64,000 nt of DNA from Porogramme epimiltina (Eukaryota > Basidiomycota > Agaricomycetes > Polyporales > Polyporaceae), in NCBI GenBank assembly GCA_900155495.1, contig FTLJ01000815.1:1-64000 (forward strand). Reading direction: 5' to 3'. Below the pieces are notes generated by a model. It searched no databases. It saw only the letters and a list, made by a program, of their open reading frames with translations, and was not told where the DNA came from. Positions 10,515 to 25,106 of this stretch are shown one piece after another. Numbering within the stretch: the stretch's first letter is position 1; each line of letters starts with the position of its first letter. The position numbers and the translations under genes were made by a program.

Positions 10515-11235
10515 TGTGGGGACTTGCGAACGTTGCTTTCGGAAAGTACGTCAAGAGTGCGTTCGTGATACTTTAGAGAGCGTTAAGGATTGTGAGGCGT
10601 CCTAGGCTGTAGAGAGTGTTGTGGCGTTGCGGCGATCGTAGAAGTAGGTCCCTTGAAGGAGGGAGACTCAAGCAAGGGGTGTCCCAGCACCAAAAACGAG
10701 AAGTTAGTCGTGAAAGAACAGAGGAGACCCGTCGGGAGGTTGAAAGACGAGTATGCCACACGTTCCGGGGCCTTTATAGGGCGTATAATGCGCTTTCGCT
10801 GGCGATGCCTCATTGTCCGTGGCACTATTGTTCACGTCGAGGCGGAAGGTAAAGACAATAGGTCGCTTGTTGCCGACGCACAACAGCTGCCTTTCAGGGC
10901 GTTTACGTAATACATTGTAGCGCTCTCATCAAGTTCTCGCCCGCAAGGCGCCGGCGTCAACTGGAACCTGGTTCCTCCGCTCACTTGGCCGCTCTTAAAC
11001 AGAGAAGCACCTTGAGAACAACAACGCTGATTCCTACGACAACGTACGCCAGTTTCATTGAGGACATGGATTCCATGTCGCTTGTATCTTTAGCGCTAAT
11101 CATTTCTCTCTCTACAGCAGCTTGGCATTGACCACCCCTCGAAGTACGTTCTTGGCACTTGCGGTAGGCTAAAGTTGCAGTTCGACTCGACACAGACACA
11201 GAACCAGCGACAGGACACAGGTATAGCGCGCTGAG
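10515..11235. other. Divergent intergenic region / shared promoter
   Basis: It lies between the start codons of the DUF7598 gene (minus) and the second F-box gene (plus). TTTATAGGG and GTATAATG motifs near 10775-10795 could serve as promoter elements. No supported gene. Confidence 0.45.
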
Positions 11236-13186
11236 ATGGATACCCCACCCTCAACTTCGTTTACGTTCACCTTCGCTCCCAAGGGTTCCACCTCAACATC
11301 GGCGGTACCTATCCCTGCTTTCACGCTAGTTCATGAGCCTATTCTAGTGTCTTCGTCTTCATTTCGTTTTGCAGACCACCAGACACATAATACGACTCTT
11401 CGTGATTCTGGTAACCTGCTCAACCGTCATTCCTGGGGGCCCCTTGACCACACTCGCCCAAACCGCAGACTATCCAGATATGTCCCTGGCCGACCACCTA
11501 ACCCCACGGGCCCGATCCGATCACTTGTGGGCATTCCGTTCGACATTCAAGAATACATCATGACATTCCTTCCTCTGAAATCTCTTTCATGTCTCATGAA
11601 AACGTCGAAAGCAATGCACGATATCGTTTTGGAAACTTTCTGCGCTCGAACTGGCGACCACCGAATACGCGGCCTGGGTGGCCTTCAAGTATTTCACCGA
11701 TTCTTGCGCCTTGAAGATCCCCCTTCTCGTAGTTCACACATCAAGGCACTCAAACTGTCGATCGATAGTTATTCCATCAGACGAGGCAACGTTGACGAGG
11801 TCAAATTTCTTACCCACACAATTTTGCGTAGCTGTTCCAATCTTCGCCTCCTACATCTGTCCCACGTTACTCACTATATGAATGACCACGAACTCACACA
11901 ACTCCGTGATACCATCGCTAATCTCTCCAGCCTCAAGGACCTCCAGCTGCATGCTCGCGTGCTTGAGCGTTTCCCCTTACTTCCTCACCACTCGACCGCT
12001 TGCTTTCCAAGAATCCGCAAACTAGAGGTTTCCGCGGAAGACAAAGGGAAGAAAAGAGAGTATCACCCAGGCGGCTCCCCCGACATTCTCAAGGCTCTTC
12101 CTCCGTTTGCACGCCACCTCACCGAACTCCGTCTCTTCGTATTCGTCAATGTGACCGGGAACATGGTCTTTCCCACAGTACACAAGTTAGTCGTTTGTCT
12201 TCCGCAAACCCCTGGCTACCCGGCTACCCTCACCTTTGCGTTTCCCAATCTCACCTGCCTCTCGCTCCTGCACCATGGAAAGTATCACCTTGAAGGGTTA
12301 TATGAAGACGACATTGGTCATGCGTTCTTCGGCAAGCCACCGCTGGAAGAGAATATGGCAGAATGGCGATCTCTCGAGCCTAAGCGTAGTGACGCTGCTA
12401 CTCGTCATGATGGAATCGCCTCGGGACGTCCATGGCCCCACCTCCAAATGGTGTCTGCAGAGGACGTGAACCTCATCTACACCCTCGCGTTTCCGTATCG
12501 CGTTCCTTATGTCAAGTTCAAGCACCTCTCCATCTTGCTCGACCGCTTGCTCTCGGATGAATACCTGCCGGTAGTGCTGGATAACCTGGACCCGGAGCTG
12601 CTAGAGTGCAAATTCGGCGAGAAACAGTCCTTCTACTTCTGCAACGCAATCTACACCATCATGCGCATGGCCACGGAGGGCGGGTTGAAGTCTTTGCGCC
12701 GCCTCTCCGTGAGGGCCAAGTCTGACCACTTCAACGCAGCGGAGCTGCTGAGCATCCTCAGGGACGTCATGGTGAGTGCCATGTTCCCTCTGGCTTGAGT
12801 CGCCCGACGGGCCGCGCTGATCGTCCTCACAGAACGCATTTGAGGACACGGTGCAATTTCTCCCTAAGGTCACACACGTCCTAGTGGAGTTTCGCCCTGC
12901 GAAAGAACAGTACCACAAGATCATGGAGGTCGTCCGCGAGAAAGCCCTTCCTTTGTTGAAGAACTTGTTGGAAAATGAGGCTTCGTCGCTTCGCTGGGTC
13001 GGGTTCCAAGCGTACTCCCGCTTGTACATTTGGGAAGCTCGCGAGGTAAGCTCCGGGAGTGTTGGGGAGCTTAGCTCGTCGGGCCGTGAAAGGAGCGTGC
13101 GGTGGGTCGAGGTCCACGGTCGTGAAGAAGTAGAAGACGTCCTGGCGAGGGAGAAGATGTCGGCTAAATTGGCGCTTCGCAGGTAG
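11236..13186 (+). CDS. F-box protein (family A, copy 2)
   Basis: Exons 11236-12771 and 12833-13186 give 629 residues, the same total as the family-A copy at 1229. The N-terminal 100 residues are low complexity. The F-box follows near residues 97-130 (GIPFDIQEYIMTFLPLKSLSCLM). The rest is leucine-rich and aligns by eye with copy 1: both have RSSHIKALKLSIDSY- or RRGHLIKELRLNLQEY-type segments and an intron before the last 117-133 residues. It is presumably an SCF adaptor with unknown targets. Its GC content is more moderate than copy 1, so the two paralogs have drifted in base composition. It lies 10 kb from copy 1 in the same orientation. Confidence 0.82.
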
Positions 13187-13546
13187 GCACATCGAAGAGG
13201 CCACTTCTCAGAACTCAGCTTTTGTCGTTCTTATGTGCATATACCCTGTATTGTATATCGTGTAAGACTTTTCTACGCTTGAGCACCGTCCGAACCACGG
13301 GCGGGACCATCGTTCAATGGATTCATCACCATATGTTGCTTCAAATTACACGATGGCGATGTGCACACTGTATTACCTTCCATAATGTGATTTTCCCAAC
13401 AACGGGCACGCTTGAGAGCACGACAATGCCCCCACACGCCATTCGAACAAACAGTCGTTTTATCGACCAATCTACTAGAAGTACACTTGTTGTATACTGC
13501 GATGCGTCTACACGTCTATCAGCTCCGCCCCGCCCGCGCCTCCGGC
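13187..13546. other. Convergent intergenic region
   Basis: About 360 bases between the 3' ends of the second F-box gene and ADE4. It holds likely 3' UTRs only. AT content rises after 13200. Confidence 0.5.
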
Positions 13547-15563
13547 TCACTGGAGCGAGTACGAATTATGCAAGCCTACAGTACTGTCCGCGCCGTTCAT
13601 CGGCCCGCTACAGCCGACCGCGACCTCCCTGCTCTCGACCACCGCGCGCGCGCCGGGGCCTCCGCCCGCAGGCGCCGCGCCGCCGCCGCCCTTGCCCTCC
13701 ATGGCGCCGAGCCCGCCTCGCTCGGCGCGGCCCTTGACGTTGTCGGCGCGGAGGCGCTCGAGCGCGGCGAGGTAGGCGTCGTCGACGCCGCCGGTGACGT
13801 ACTCGCCGGTGAAGACGGAGCAGTCGAACGCGGCGATGGCCGGGTTGAACTGGCGCACGGACGCGATGAGGTCCGGGAGCGTCTGGAAGATGACGAGGTC
13901 GGCGCCGATCGCGGCGGCGACGTCGGGCGTGGTGCGGTTGTGCGCGACGAGCTCTTCGCGGGAGGGCATGTCGATGCCGTAGACGTTCACGTGCCTGGAG
14001 GGATGTGTCAAAGGTGGGTAGTTGGGGTAGGGAATTAGGACGAACCGGATGGGAGGGGCGCAACTTGCGACGATGACTTTCTTCGCGCCGACATCTTTTG
14101 CCATCTGGACGATCTCCTTAGAGGTCGTACCACGGACGATGGAGTCTGCTCCACATCAGCACCCCGTCCATGGGGGATAGACGAAACCACATACCATCAA
14201 CGATGAGGACGTTCTTGTCCGCAAACTCGAGCGCCATCGCGTTGAGCTTCCGACGCACGTTCTTGCGGCGCATCTGCTGGCCGGGCATGATGAACGTGCG
14301 GCCGACGTACCGGTTCTTGATGAACCCTTCGCGGTAGGGCAGGCCGAGCTTCTGCGCGAGGTTGAGCGCGGCGACGCGCGACGTGTCCGGGACGGGGATG
14401 ACGACGTCGACGGCGATGTCGTGCGCGGCGAGCACGCGCTGCACCTCGTCCGCGAGCGCGTCGCCCATCGCCATGCGCGAGCGGTAGACGCTGATCCCGT
14501 CGAGGACCGAGTCTGGCCGCGCGAAGTAGACGTACTCGAAGATGTCGGGCGCGAACGTCGCCGGTGTGCTCACCTGCCGCCGCGAGACGCCTCCGCGGGT
14601 GATGATGACCGCCTCGCCTGTCGCGCAAAGGGGAGGAAAGCGACGTCAACGAGGAGTAGCGGGTAGACGCGTACATGCGCGCGCAAGGACGTACCGGGCT
14701 TGACATCCTCCCAGTCGGTGAAGTTGCTCGCGTCAGCGACGACGCTCTCGCTTGCGAAGAGCCAATCCTTGCCCGGACCGCCGCCGAGGGCCTTGCGGGA
14801 GCCCGTGCCAAGGGGGCGGATGCCGTTAGGGTCACGGAACGCGATTATGCCAAAGCCGGCGAGCATGGCAACGCATGCGTACGCGCCCTTGACCTGACCC
14901 ATGAGCGTGCCCACCGCGGCGAAGATGTCCTCCTCGTTGATACGGAACTTGCCCGTCTTCTGGAGGTTGTCCGCGAAAATGTTGAGGAGGAGCTCCGAGT
15001 CGGAGGACGTGTTAATGTGTCGGTGCGCGACGGCGTCCATGACATGCAGTAGCGAGGGCGTGTTGATCAAGTTGCCGTTCTATGCGCGGTCATGGTGTGA
15101 GGGACGCGCGGAGGCGTGGTGGAGGGGAGCGTGGTGGGCTTACATGGGCCATGACGATTCCGTACGGAGAGTTGACATAAAACGGTTGCGCCTCGGCGTG
15201 GTTGGAGCTACCCGCGGTCGGATAGCGCACTATGGCGGCGTCAATACATCGTGATGCCTGCAGCACACATCCGAAAGGGGCTCACCATGGCCGACGCCCA
15301 TTCCGCCGGCGAGCCTGGAGAGAGCAGACGCGTCGAAGACGTCCCTGACCATGCCGTTGGCCTTGCATTGGAAGAAGCGACCTTTGGGGCCACAAGTGAC
15401 GATGCCGCAGGCGTCCTGGCCGCGATGCTGGAGAAGCGAGAGGCCCTCGCAGATCTCAGAAGCGGCATCGATCGTCGGGTCGTGGAGGAGGAGTCCGAGG
15501 ATGCCGCACACTGTGATCCGGGGTCAGGTCTGCGCGCGGCGGGCGGGGCGTGGAGCACTCACT
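13547..15563 (-). CDS. ADE4: Amidophosphoribosyltransferase (glutamine PRPP amidotransferase)
   Basis: It catalyses the first committed step of purine synthesis in the cytosol: PRPP + glutamine to phosphoribosylamine. Coding exons: 15563 (one base), 15510-15286, 15229-15144, 15079-14695, 14617-14195, 14145-14046 and 13994-13547, giving 555 residues. The N-terminus reads [12 protein letters not shown], so Cys2 is the glutaminase nucleophile. [20 protein letters not shown] and the PRPP loop [14 protein letters not shown] are all present. The initiator ATG is split: A is the last base of the 5' exon and TG opens the next exon after a 52-nt intron. The C-terminal ~60 residues are Gly/Ala-rich and look lineage-specific. 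The gene is divergent from ATP2. Confidence 0.95.
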
Positions 15564-18020
<2,457 letters not shown>

Positions 18021-18951
18021 GCGGGGGTCCCTCGGGTGTAGTCCGACCCTCTCGGCGTACGTGGACGAGGACGTCTGTTCACGGTGGTGCAGGGCCGGTT
18101 CCTCCTTAGCTTAGACCTTGCATTGCCAATAAAATGAATCCGCATTCATAATTCCGCACTCGCATTGTACCCCTCCTGCCCATCGTCTGTGCCGCTCGCC
18201 TCGCGCGGGTGGTGTTGTCCGCACGTCTTCCCCGTCTGTATTCTTGGGATGGTTGGTACCGCAAGTAGATCAATAGAGATATGATTTCGTATGCGTTTTA
18301 TGATTGCTTTGATGGAGTGTGATGGGTAAGCGACGCACATAGGACAGTGATAGTTAAGCGAGGCTTCCGGCTCCTAACGACGCTTGATGCAATGGGGGTT
18401 CTTGGCCTTACGGAAGGAGTCACTGAGTTATGGCCAGCTGCCATCAGCGTCGACGGCGGTACAATCCTTTCATTCTGCACCCTGGCGTAGACTAGTTCTG
18501 AGCAGATAGCTGGTATCCCGGCTCTAGAACGCGACATCCTTCTCTGTAGGCAAAGGGATTTCAATTGATTATGCATCTGTTTAATCTCGCCCCGACTCCT
18601 CTTCCGTAGCCTCTGCTACGGTCCATAAGTAGATACATTGAACCACTGTGCTGCATGCATGCTAGTGTACTGGTAAGTTTTTGAGCGGCTACTGCCGTAT
18701 TTGTGAGTGAAGCATGAAGCACAGCCACCGGAGCACCCTTTCTGCTCTTAACGACGACTGCGATTGTGCAGCCAAGAGTCTTTGCTCATTCACCGAGTAG
18801 TACCGCCGCTATAACTCGTAAGCATTAGAGATACTACCCGCTTTACTAGCGCTAACCGTGTCATAGGCCTCCCTCGAATGCAGAGACCCCATTCTTCATA
18901 GGGAGTCGTCACTGGCGCTACCATCCGCCTCCTAGCCCGTCATACGACATA
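18021..18951. other. Intergenic region downstream of ATP2
   Basis: It contains the ATP2 3' UTR and then about 800 AT-richer bases upstream of the SNF2-family gene. Open frames of 60-90 codons occur, but none has a recognisable motif or splice support. Confidence 0.45.
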
Positions 18952-21900
18952 ATGATCTCAAAGCCGCAGAACATCTACACGGTTCTCACCAACTTCCTCG
19001 CAGCAGGGGCTCTCGCCTTACCCGTCCTCCCTGAGGCTACTCGGCAGGCGGAAGGGCTCCCACTAGCCGAGGACGGGTGGGCGTTGGTCTTGCCGCAGCC
19101 CTCCACGAGCCTCGCCGGGCTTGCTGCAGACCCGGCCTCGCAGCACATCCTCGATATCATCTGTGTCCTCGTCTCGCAGCACCACATCGCTGCTACATAC
19201 CGTGTCGACGGTGCGCAGGCGCGCCTGTTCGTCCGCGTGTATGTGATACCGTGGGACCTTCCCGGTTCCGGGGGGCGGCTGAGCCTCGACCGGCGGATGG
19301 ACGAGAAGCACGGGGCGGTACTGCGCGAGTCGAGAGCGCTCCTGCGAGAGCTTCTCGTGCTCCTTAGACAGGACCGTTCAGTGTGGGATGCATGCGCCGC
19401 CGAAGACTTGGCCCCACGGTTCTTCTGGCCCAAGATTGCAGTATGTATTCCTTCGCACGTCTGCTGTCGAAAAATAATTGACGGCTTGGTGGTCACGTGT
19501 AGGACAACCGCACGCTGCTCGAGTTGTACAACGACCTCCCGTCTCCCGCGCCTGCGGAGCTCGTGGGCAACATCCCCGGGCTGCAGACGACGCTGCACGA
19601 GTACCAGCGGCGCACGGTGTCGACGATGGTCGCGCGTGAGATGCGTGCGCCGGGTATGGCGGACAGCCCGCTGTACCTGCCCGTGCTAGGCGTGGATGGC
19701 CGGCGCACGTTCTTCTTCCAGCCGGCGACGATGGAGCTCGTTGCTGACAAGAAGCATGTCCCTGTCGTTCCTGGGGGGATTCTGTGTGAGGAGCTCGGTA
19801 CGTGGTGCCCCTGTGCAATCAATTTTACTTGTGTGGGTTGCTGACAGTGGATGGTACGCGCAGGTACTGGGAAGACTATCATGATGATCTCGCTCATCCT
19901 CGCGACGCTGGACGTACTTCCCGTTCCAGAGGAGCCGAAGGACGCGTTTGAGGAACGCACGCCGACGACACCCGTCGCTCTCCGCCACTTCCCGGGCGCT
20001 CCCGCCCTACCATCCGCGCCTCCCACTGCGTCCACTTCCCGCCGGCGCTCCCGCCATGTAGAGGCGGACTCCGACACGGGAGTGAGACTGCCGTCCCTCG
20101 TCGAAATCCTTCTGCACCAATGCCGCGTTCAGCCGCCGCCGGGACTTGCCCTGCGCGAGTCGCAGGACTTACTGGAGCGGCGGGGCTTGTGGGCGCCACT
20201 TCGCGCGAACGCCCCGTTCTACCTCGCCTCCGCGTCCAACCTCAGCGCAAATGCGGGTGGGTCTCCCGTGAAGGGGAAGGGCGGCGGGAGGCGGGCGGCC
20301 GCACCGGCTGTGCGTGCGGTGTACCTGAGCGCAGCGACGCTCGTGATCGTGCCGGACACGCTGCAGAGGCAGTGGCAGAGCGAGATCTTGAAGCATTGTA
20401 CGGGGGACGTGTTGAGGTATCTTTACGTGAAGAACAACGATCAGCTGCCGGACGCCCCGGAGCTCGCGACGGACTACGATGTGAGTGCAGAGTTCACGCT
20501 GGTTGTACGGCTACGCTAACGTTGTGTGTGTGTGTGCCCTACAGCTCGTGCTCATAAGCCACACCCGTACGTCTTTCTTACACCGCATATCTTGTCACTC
20601 TTGTCTGAGGCGCCGGTATCTCTATCCAGGCCTCCAACGAGAAGCGCAGAAGAAGGGCACAGACACCTACACTTCATGTCACTGTCCCTCCGCGCGCAGG
20701 ACACGCGTGCCTCAGTGCACATGCAGCCGTCGGCAGGACGTATCTCCACTACAGCAAATTCGTTGGAAGCGCCTCATCATCGATGAGGGTCACAATACGA
20801 GCGAGTCGAGCGCAGACTACGCGCGCTTCCGCAATTCGCTCAGTGTGCAGAGCAAGTGGGCAGTTACGGGCACGCCGACATGTAAGCTCTCCCATCTGGT
20901 ATTAAGAGTCACTAGACGAAGCTGATACCCGATAACTACCAGCGGATCTCCTTGGGCTCAACTTTGGCTCGGGAAGCGAGGTTTCGTTCGCCCCGGACGT
21001 TCTTCCCGAAGACATCGAACTTTTCTATCCCGATGACGACGTTGTCGATGACGGTGACGACGCCGATGACGCTAACGAAGCATTGGAGGGCGTTGTAAGC
21101 ACCCAACGTGTATGGTCCGAGAAGGAAAGAGACAGCTTCCGCAAGCTCGAAAGGATGTTCAGCGACTTCTTGGGCATGACACCGTTCGCTCAGGACGCGG
21201 GTGCATTCAAGACCTTCGTGACGAGCCAAATCTTCGCTGCGGATGGGCCATTCCCCGGTGTAGTCACTGTGTTCCAGAAGATCATGGAATTCGTCATGGT
21301 ACGGCATCGGTGCGTGATGTCTATGGGGACCTGCCCGTGCGCTTTCATCACTGACATCCGCCATGGTAGAATCGAGGACGTGGAGAAAGAAGTCAATCTT
21401 CCAACGTTACACAATGAGACTGTGTTGTTGGACCTGGACCCATACGCCGTGAAAACGTACAATGTTATTCAAGCCCAAGTGGCTGTCAATGCCATTGACT
21501 CCGAGAGGAAAGATCTGGTACGCGTCGTCAATCTTGGTTTGGTGGACGCTTCGGCTTATGTTACTATTTATAGGACTACTTGTTCCACCCTGCAGTAAGT
21601 TGAATTTTCATCATATTCTTGGATAGTCATACGACCTTGTTTCTAGAACGTCGCCTCGCTAAGGGAGGCCGTTAGCAACATCTCTCAGTATGTCATCTCA
21701 TCCTTTGTTGTGCAATCTCACTCAATTCCCCAACAGCACTATGTTTTGGCACGCCGTTGACATCCAATTGGTTCGGGAATCTGTTGACTATGTCCAAAAA
21801 TCCCTGGAGAAAGTCTTGGAACGAAACACTAGCCCTGAAGACATCAAACTGATGCAAGACTCTATGTACCACCTGTCAGTCTCCGATGCTACGATGGTTT

Positions 21901-23424
21901 CACCTGTCATTGACATTTCGAATCTCTTTAGCAACGTAGCCATGGATGATCCGGTCTGGGTCGCTTTACAGGGCACTTACAGTGTGTTCCATCGCACTGA
22001 AGGAGCCAGTGACGATGTGCTACGTGCCTGGTCTATAATTCCTCCTCGTATCTGGGATGCATACCCGACAGAACACCTTATCTCGGCAACGGGACTCGTC
22101 AGCATGAGGAACGACATGGATAAAATTCCTGCGAAGGACATTATGTCGTTGAGCACTATCATACGGATGGGCAAAGATCACATCAAGGAGGAAGAACTCT
22201 GGCTCGTCATGGAGAAGTATCGCCCGAAGAAGGCCGCGGAGAAGCAGAAATCGTTGGAAAATGTGTACAGGAAAAACCAGAATTTGCCTCCACCACTGAC
22301 GATTGCCGAGAAGAAAGCAAAGTACGAGCAAGCGGCGTCGGAGTACCGTGCTCTGATGGGGCGCTGGAACGACGGAGAACCCGTCAAGGGGCTTGTTAGC
22401 ACGTGCAAGAGTTCGATCCGGCGCAAGTTTCTCGAGCTCTCGCCGGTCAAGGGTGTGCGCGTCAAGAACTCGACTTCAACCAAGCTGGATTTCATCTTAA
22501 ATGAGGTGCGTACATGTACTATTCTTCCGACCATAGGCCCACAGCCCTCTGATGCTTGTATTTCCCTAGGTGATTTGCCACCCTGACGAGAAGTTCCTGA
22601 TATTCTCAGCATCTCTGGCGACTTTGACATTCGTGGCGGAGGGGCTGAAGCTCGTGGGCATCAGGTACCTCGACTTCTCTGCCAAGGACCGACAGAATAT
22701 GCCTACAACGTTCGCTTCGTCTGACCTCTATCGCGTCCTCCTAATGGAACTGAAGCACGGTGCACGTGGTCTGTAAGTGGATCTCATAGGACCTGTACCT
22801 AGAAACAGCCTCAAGCTAACAACGTACTAGCAATCTTGTAGTCGCTTCGCGAGTCATATTCTGTGAGCCGGTATGGAAAGCCGATGTGAAATCCCAAGCG
22901 ATCAAGGTGAGCTTTACAATCGCCTTCTTGTGTCACTAAGCTCACTTCATCACCTACTTCTTTACCAGCGTGTTCACCGTATAGGACAAACCCGAACCGT
23001 AGTCGGTATGTCTCCAGCATTGTATTTGGTTTTAGTTAGATCATTTATCACTCTCACAGTGAAAACGCTTGCAATCAGGGGAACGTCAGAAGAAGTCATG
23101 GACTCCCGGAGCAAATCTCTCAAAGATAACAATGAAGAGTTTGCCAAGGAGCTTACGGGGGACATCACTGTTCGGGACTTCATTGCAGTACGTTTTCTCG
23201 TTCTCACACACTGAGCTATATATCTAACGCCCTCACTTCAGAACCCAAAGTTCTTGCCTGCCCCGTCACAGTTGCAACGGCCACAGTTGGACATACCATT
23301 GTTTGATCTTACCCCGCCACGCCCTCTCACGCCTCCTCCACAACCGGTAGATGTAACTGAGGAAGCTCAGCCTGAAGGTCCACCAAGGAAGAAACAGAAG
23401 CGCACTGTCACATTCGCGGTCTAA
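18952..23424 (+). CDS. SNF2-family ATPase/helicase-like protein
   Basis: Fifteen exons: 18952-19440, 19503-19797, 19864-20480, 20543-20564, 20630-20881, 20943-21309, 21370-21517, 21574-21594, 21647-21687, 21737-22505, 22570-22772, 22831-22906, 22969-23005, 23060-23187 and 23242-23424. The product has about 1215 residues. Seen: [13 protein letters not shown] (Walker A), [12 protein letters not shown] (motif II as DEGH), WAVTGTPTS (motif III), KFLIFSAS and the C-lobe motif [13 protein letters not shown] (motif VI). A basic KKQKRTVTF nuclear-signal-like end closes the protein. A Cys cluster lies between the ATP motif and DEGH, but no classical RING was found. SNF2 ATPases move along DNA to remodel chromatin or aid repair. 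The layout recalls yeast Irc20- or SHPRH-like proteins, but the subfamily is uncertain. Exons of 21, 22 and 37 nt make the gene easy to mis-annotate. Confidence 0.85.
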
Positions 23425-23683
23425 TTTCCTAGGCACCTTCATCTTGCTGTTTTGCTCCGTTTTTGTTCGCCCACTATGTTTTGAGCTTTCGCCCTTGTTG
23501 TTTTTCTTATATTTGCTTCATTTGTATTTCTGAGTAGGATTCACATAGTACAATAGTATAGTAGATTGTCAGTGTACATAGAATATAAATATAATAGAAT
23601 GCTAGCCCGGTGTAATCCAATGGCTTCCCTTAGTATCGACTTCATACATTGTAATCTTCCACGATGTAGCTAATGACGAAGAT

Positions 23684-25106
23684 CTACTGGGAACATATAG
23701 GCAACAGCCTTGGTCGACGTGCCGGCAGAAGGCGCACGATGCGATTTTGTTTTACCTTCGCTCCCGACTTGCCAAAGTACCTTTCGGACATGAATGTCCA
23801 GTGGAGCGAACCCACAATCCAGTCTTGGAGACCCTGCACATACAGTGCGACGTCATGGTCGACCTTTGGTCCGAAAGAAGGTAGTCGTTGTTGGTTCTCG
23901 ATAAACGTGTCGATTGTTTGCCGGCATAGGTCGCCGATGAAGTCGACTGCTGCTTGGAGATCAAGGTCGCGGAGACTCATGAGGATGACGATCATCTAAA
24001 AGACGGGTAGGGTCAGGAGAAGTGGAGGGGTTACTGTATTACAGTGGCGCACGTACATTACGTGTATCGCCACGGGCTTGCTCCTTGTTATAGGAGAAGA
24101 TGTCCTATTGGGAGAGTAAGCATCCTAGAAATGACTAGCATCCTCCAATAGATACTGACGTTACTCCACTATAAAAAGAGTGAGTCAGAAGGAGTATTAG
24201 GTAAACCCAGCTCGGAGAACATACAGTTACGAGGTCATTTGCACCCTGGTTTAGTGCCTTGATAATCGGATGGGACACAACGAAGTCTGGGAGGTCGATA
24301 TCCATTGCGTACTCGATAAGGTCAAACACCGGCTTGCACCCGCTGGTGTCTCTCCTAACCTATGAGGGTCACCTATCAGCTAAACTGTAACATATAATAT
24401 ATTCACAGCCAGAGAGCTTCCCCCCACTCACACTGATGTACGAATCGAGATCGGGAATCGCCCCGGCGTCCCTGTCTCTTGTTTGTTGGTGAACGGCCTC
24501 AAAGAAGAGCTCCAGGTTCTCTTTGAATCGTGCCTGGGGCCCGGGCTTCGCATCGCGCGTGCACCGCGTCCAGTAGCTAGAAGAGAACCCCACGAGCATT
24601 AGCGTTCGCGCCCATCGACGGACCCTGAGCGAATGCACTCACTCCCGCGCCAACCGCGCCGCGCTGGTCTCCTCCACTGCCTCGTCGGCACCGTCCTCCA
24701 GCGCCGCCCCCGCCTCCACTGTGGGCATGTACCTGTCGGGGAACCAGAGCGCGTTCATGACTGCGTCCGCGAGGCCCTCCGTCCCGCGGCGGACCATCCC
24801 GTCCGAGATGTCGTCGAGGTGGAAGAGGTAGTACATGAAGTCGCTTACGACGCGCAGCCGCGCGGCGCTGCAGTCCGGGTAGCACCGCGCGGTGAGCTCG
24901 CCCGCGCGCAGGCCGTGCAGCGCCGCGCGCGCGCGGGGGGCGTCCGCGACCTCGGGGCAGTTGTCGAGCAGCCAGCGCACGGACTCGGCCGCGATCGCGT
25001 CGCCTTGCGGGTGTGCGCGGAGGGGGAAGGTGCAGTGCCCGACGAGGTCGGGGAGCACGAAGTGGGTGGGCTTGGAGGGCTTGGGGAGGGGTATGGGGAC
25101 CGGCAT
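23684..25106 (-). CDS. Class I sesquiterpene synthase
   Basis: Exons 25106-24643, 24576-24432, 24359-24225, 24168-24160 (9 nt), 24104-24057 and 23995-23684 give 370 residues. The Asp-rich motif is DDISD (residues 98-102) in FHLDDISDGM. The NSE triad is NDIFSYNKE (N251, S255, E259). The C-terminal ERY pair that senses pyrophosphate is present (WTFMSERYFG). This is the basidiomycete-type terpene synthase that ionises farnesyl diphosphate with three Mg2+ and cyclises it in the cytosol; the product cannot be told. No P450 or other tailoring gene lies beside it, so it is not in an obvious cluster. The microexon W-S-N supplies the metal-binding Asn, and skipping it would keep frame but kill the site. 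Confidence 0.92.

Noticed and set aside
14197..14835. 212-codon alternative frame over ADE4
   Set aside because: It overlaps well-conserved amidophosphoribosyltransferase exons in another frame and has a repetitive Arg/Ala composition.
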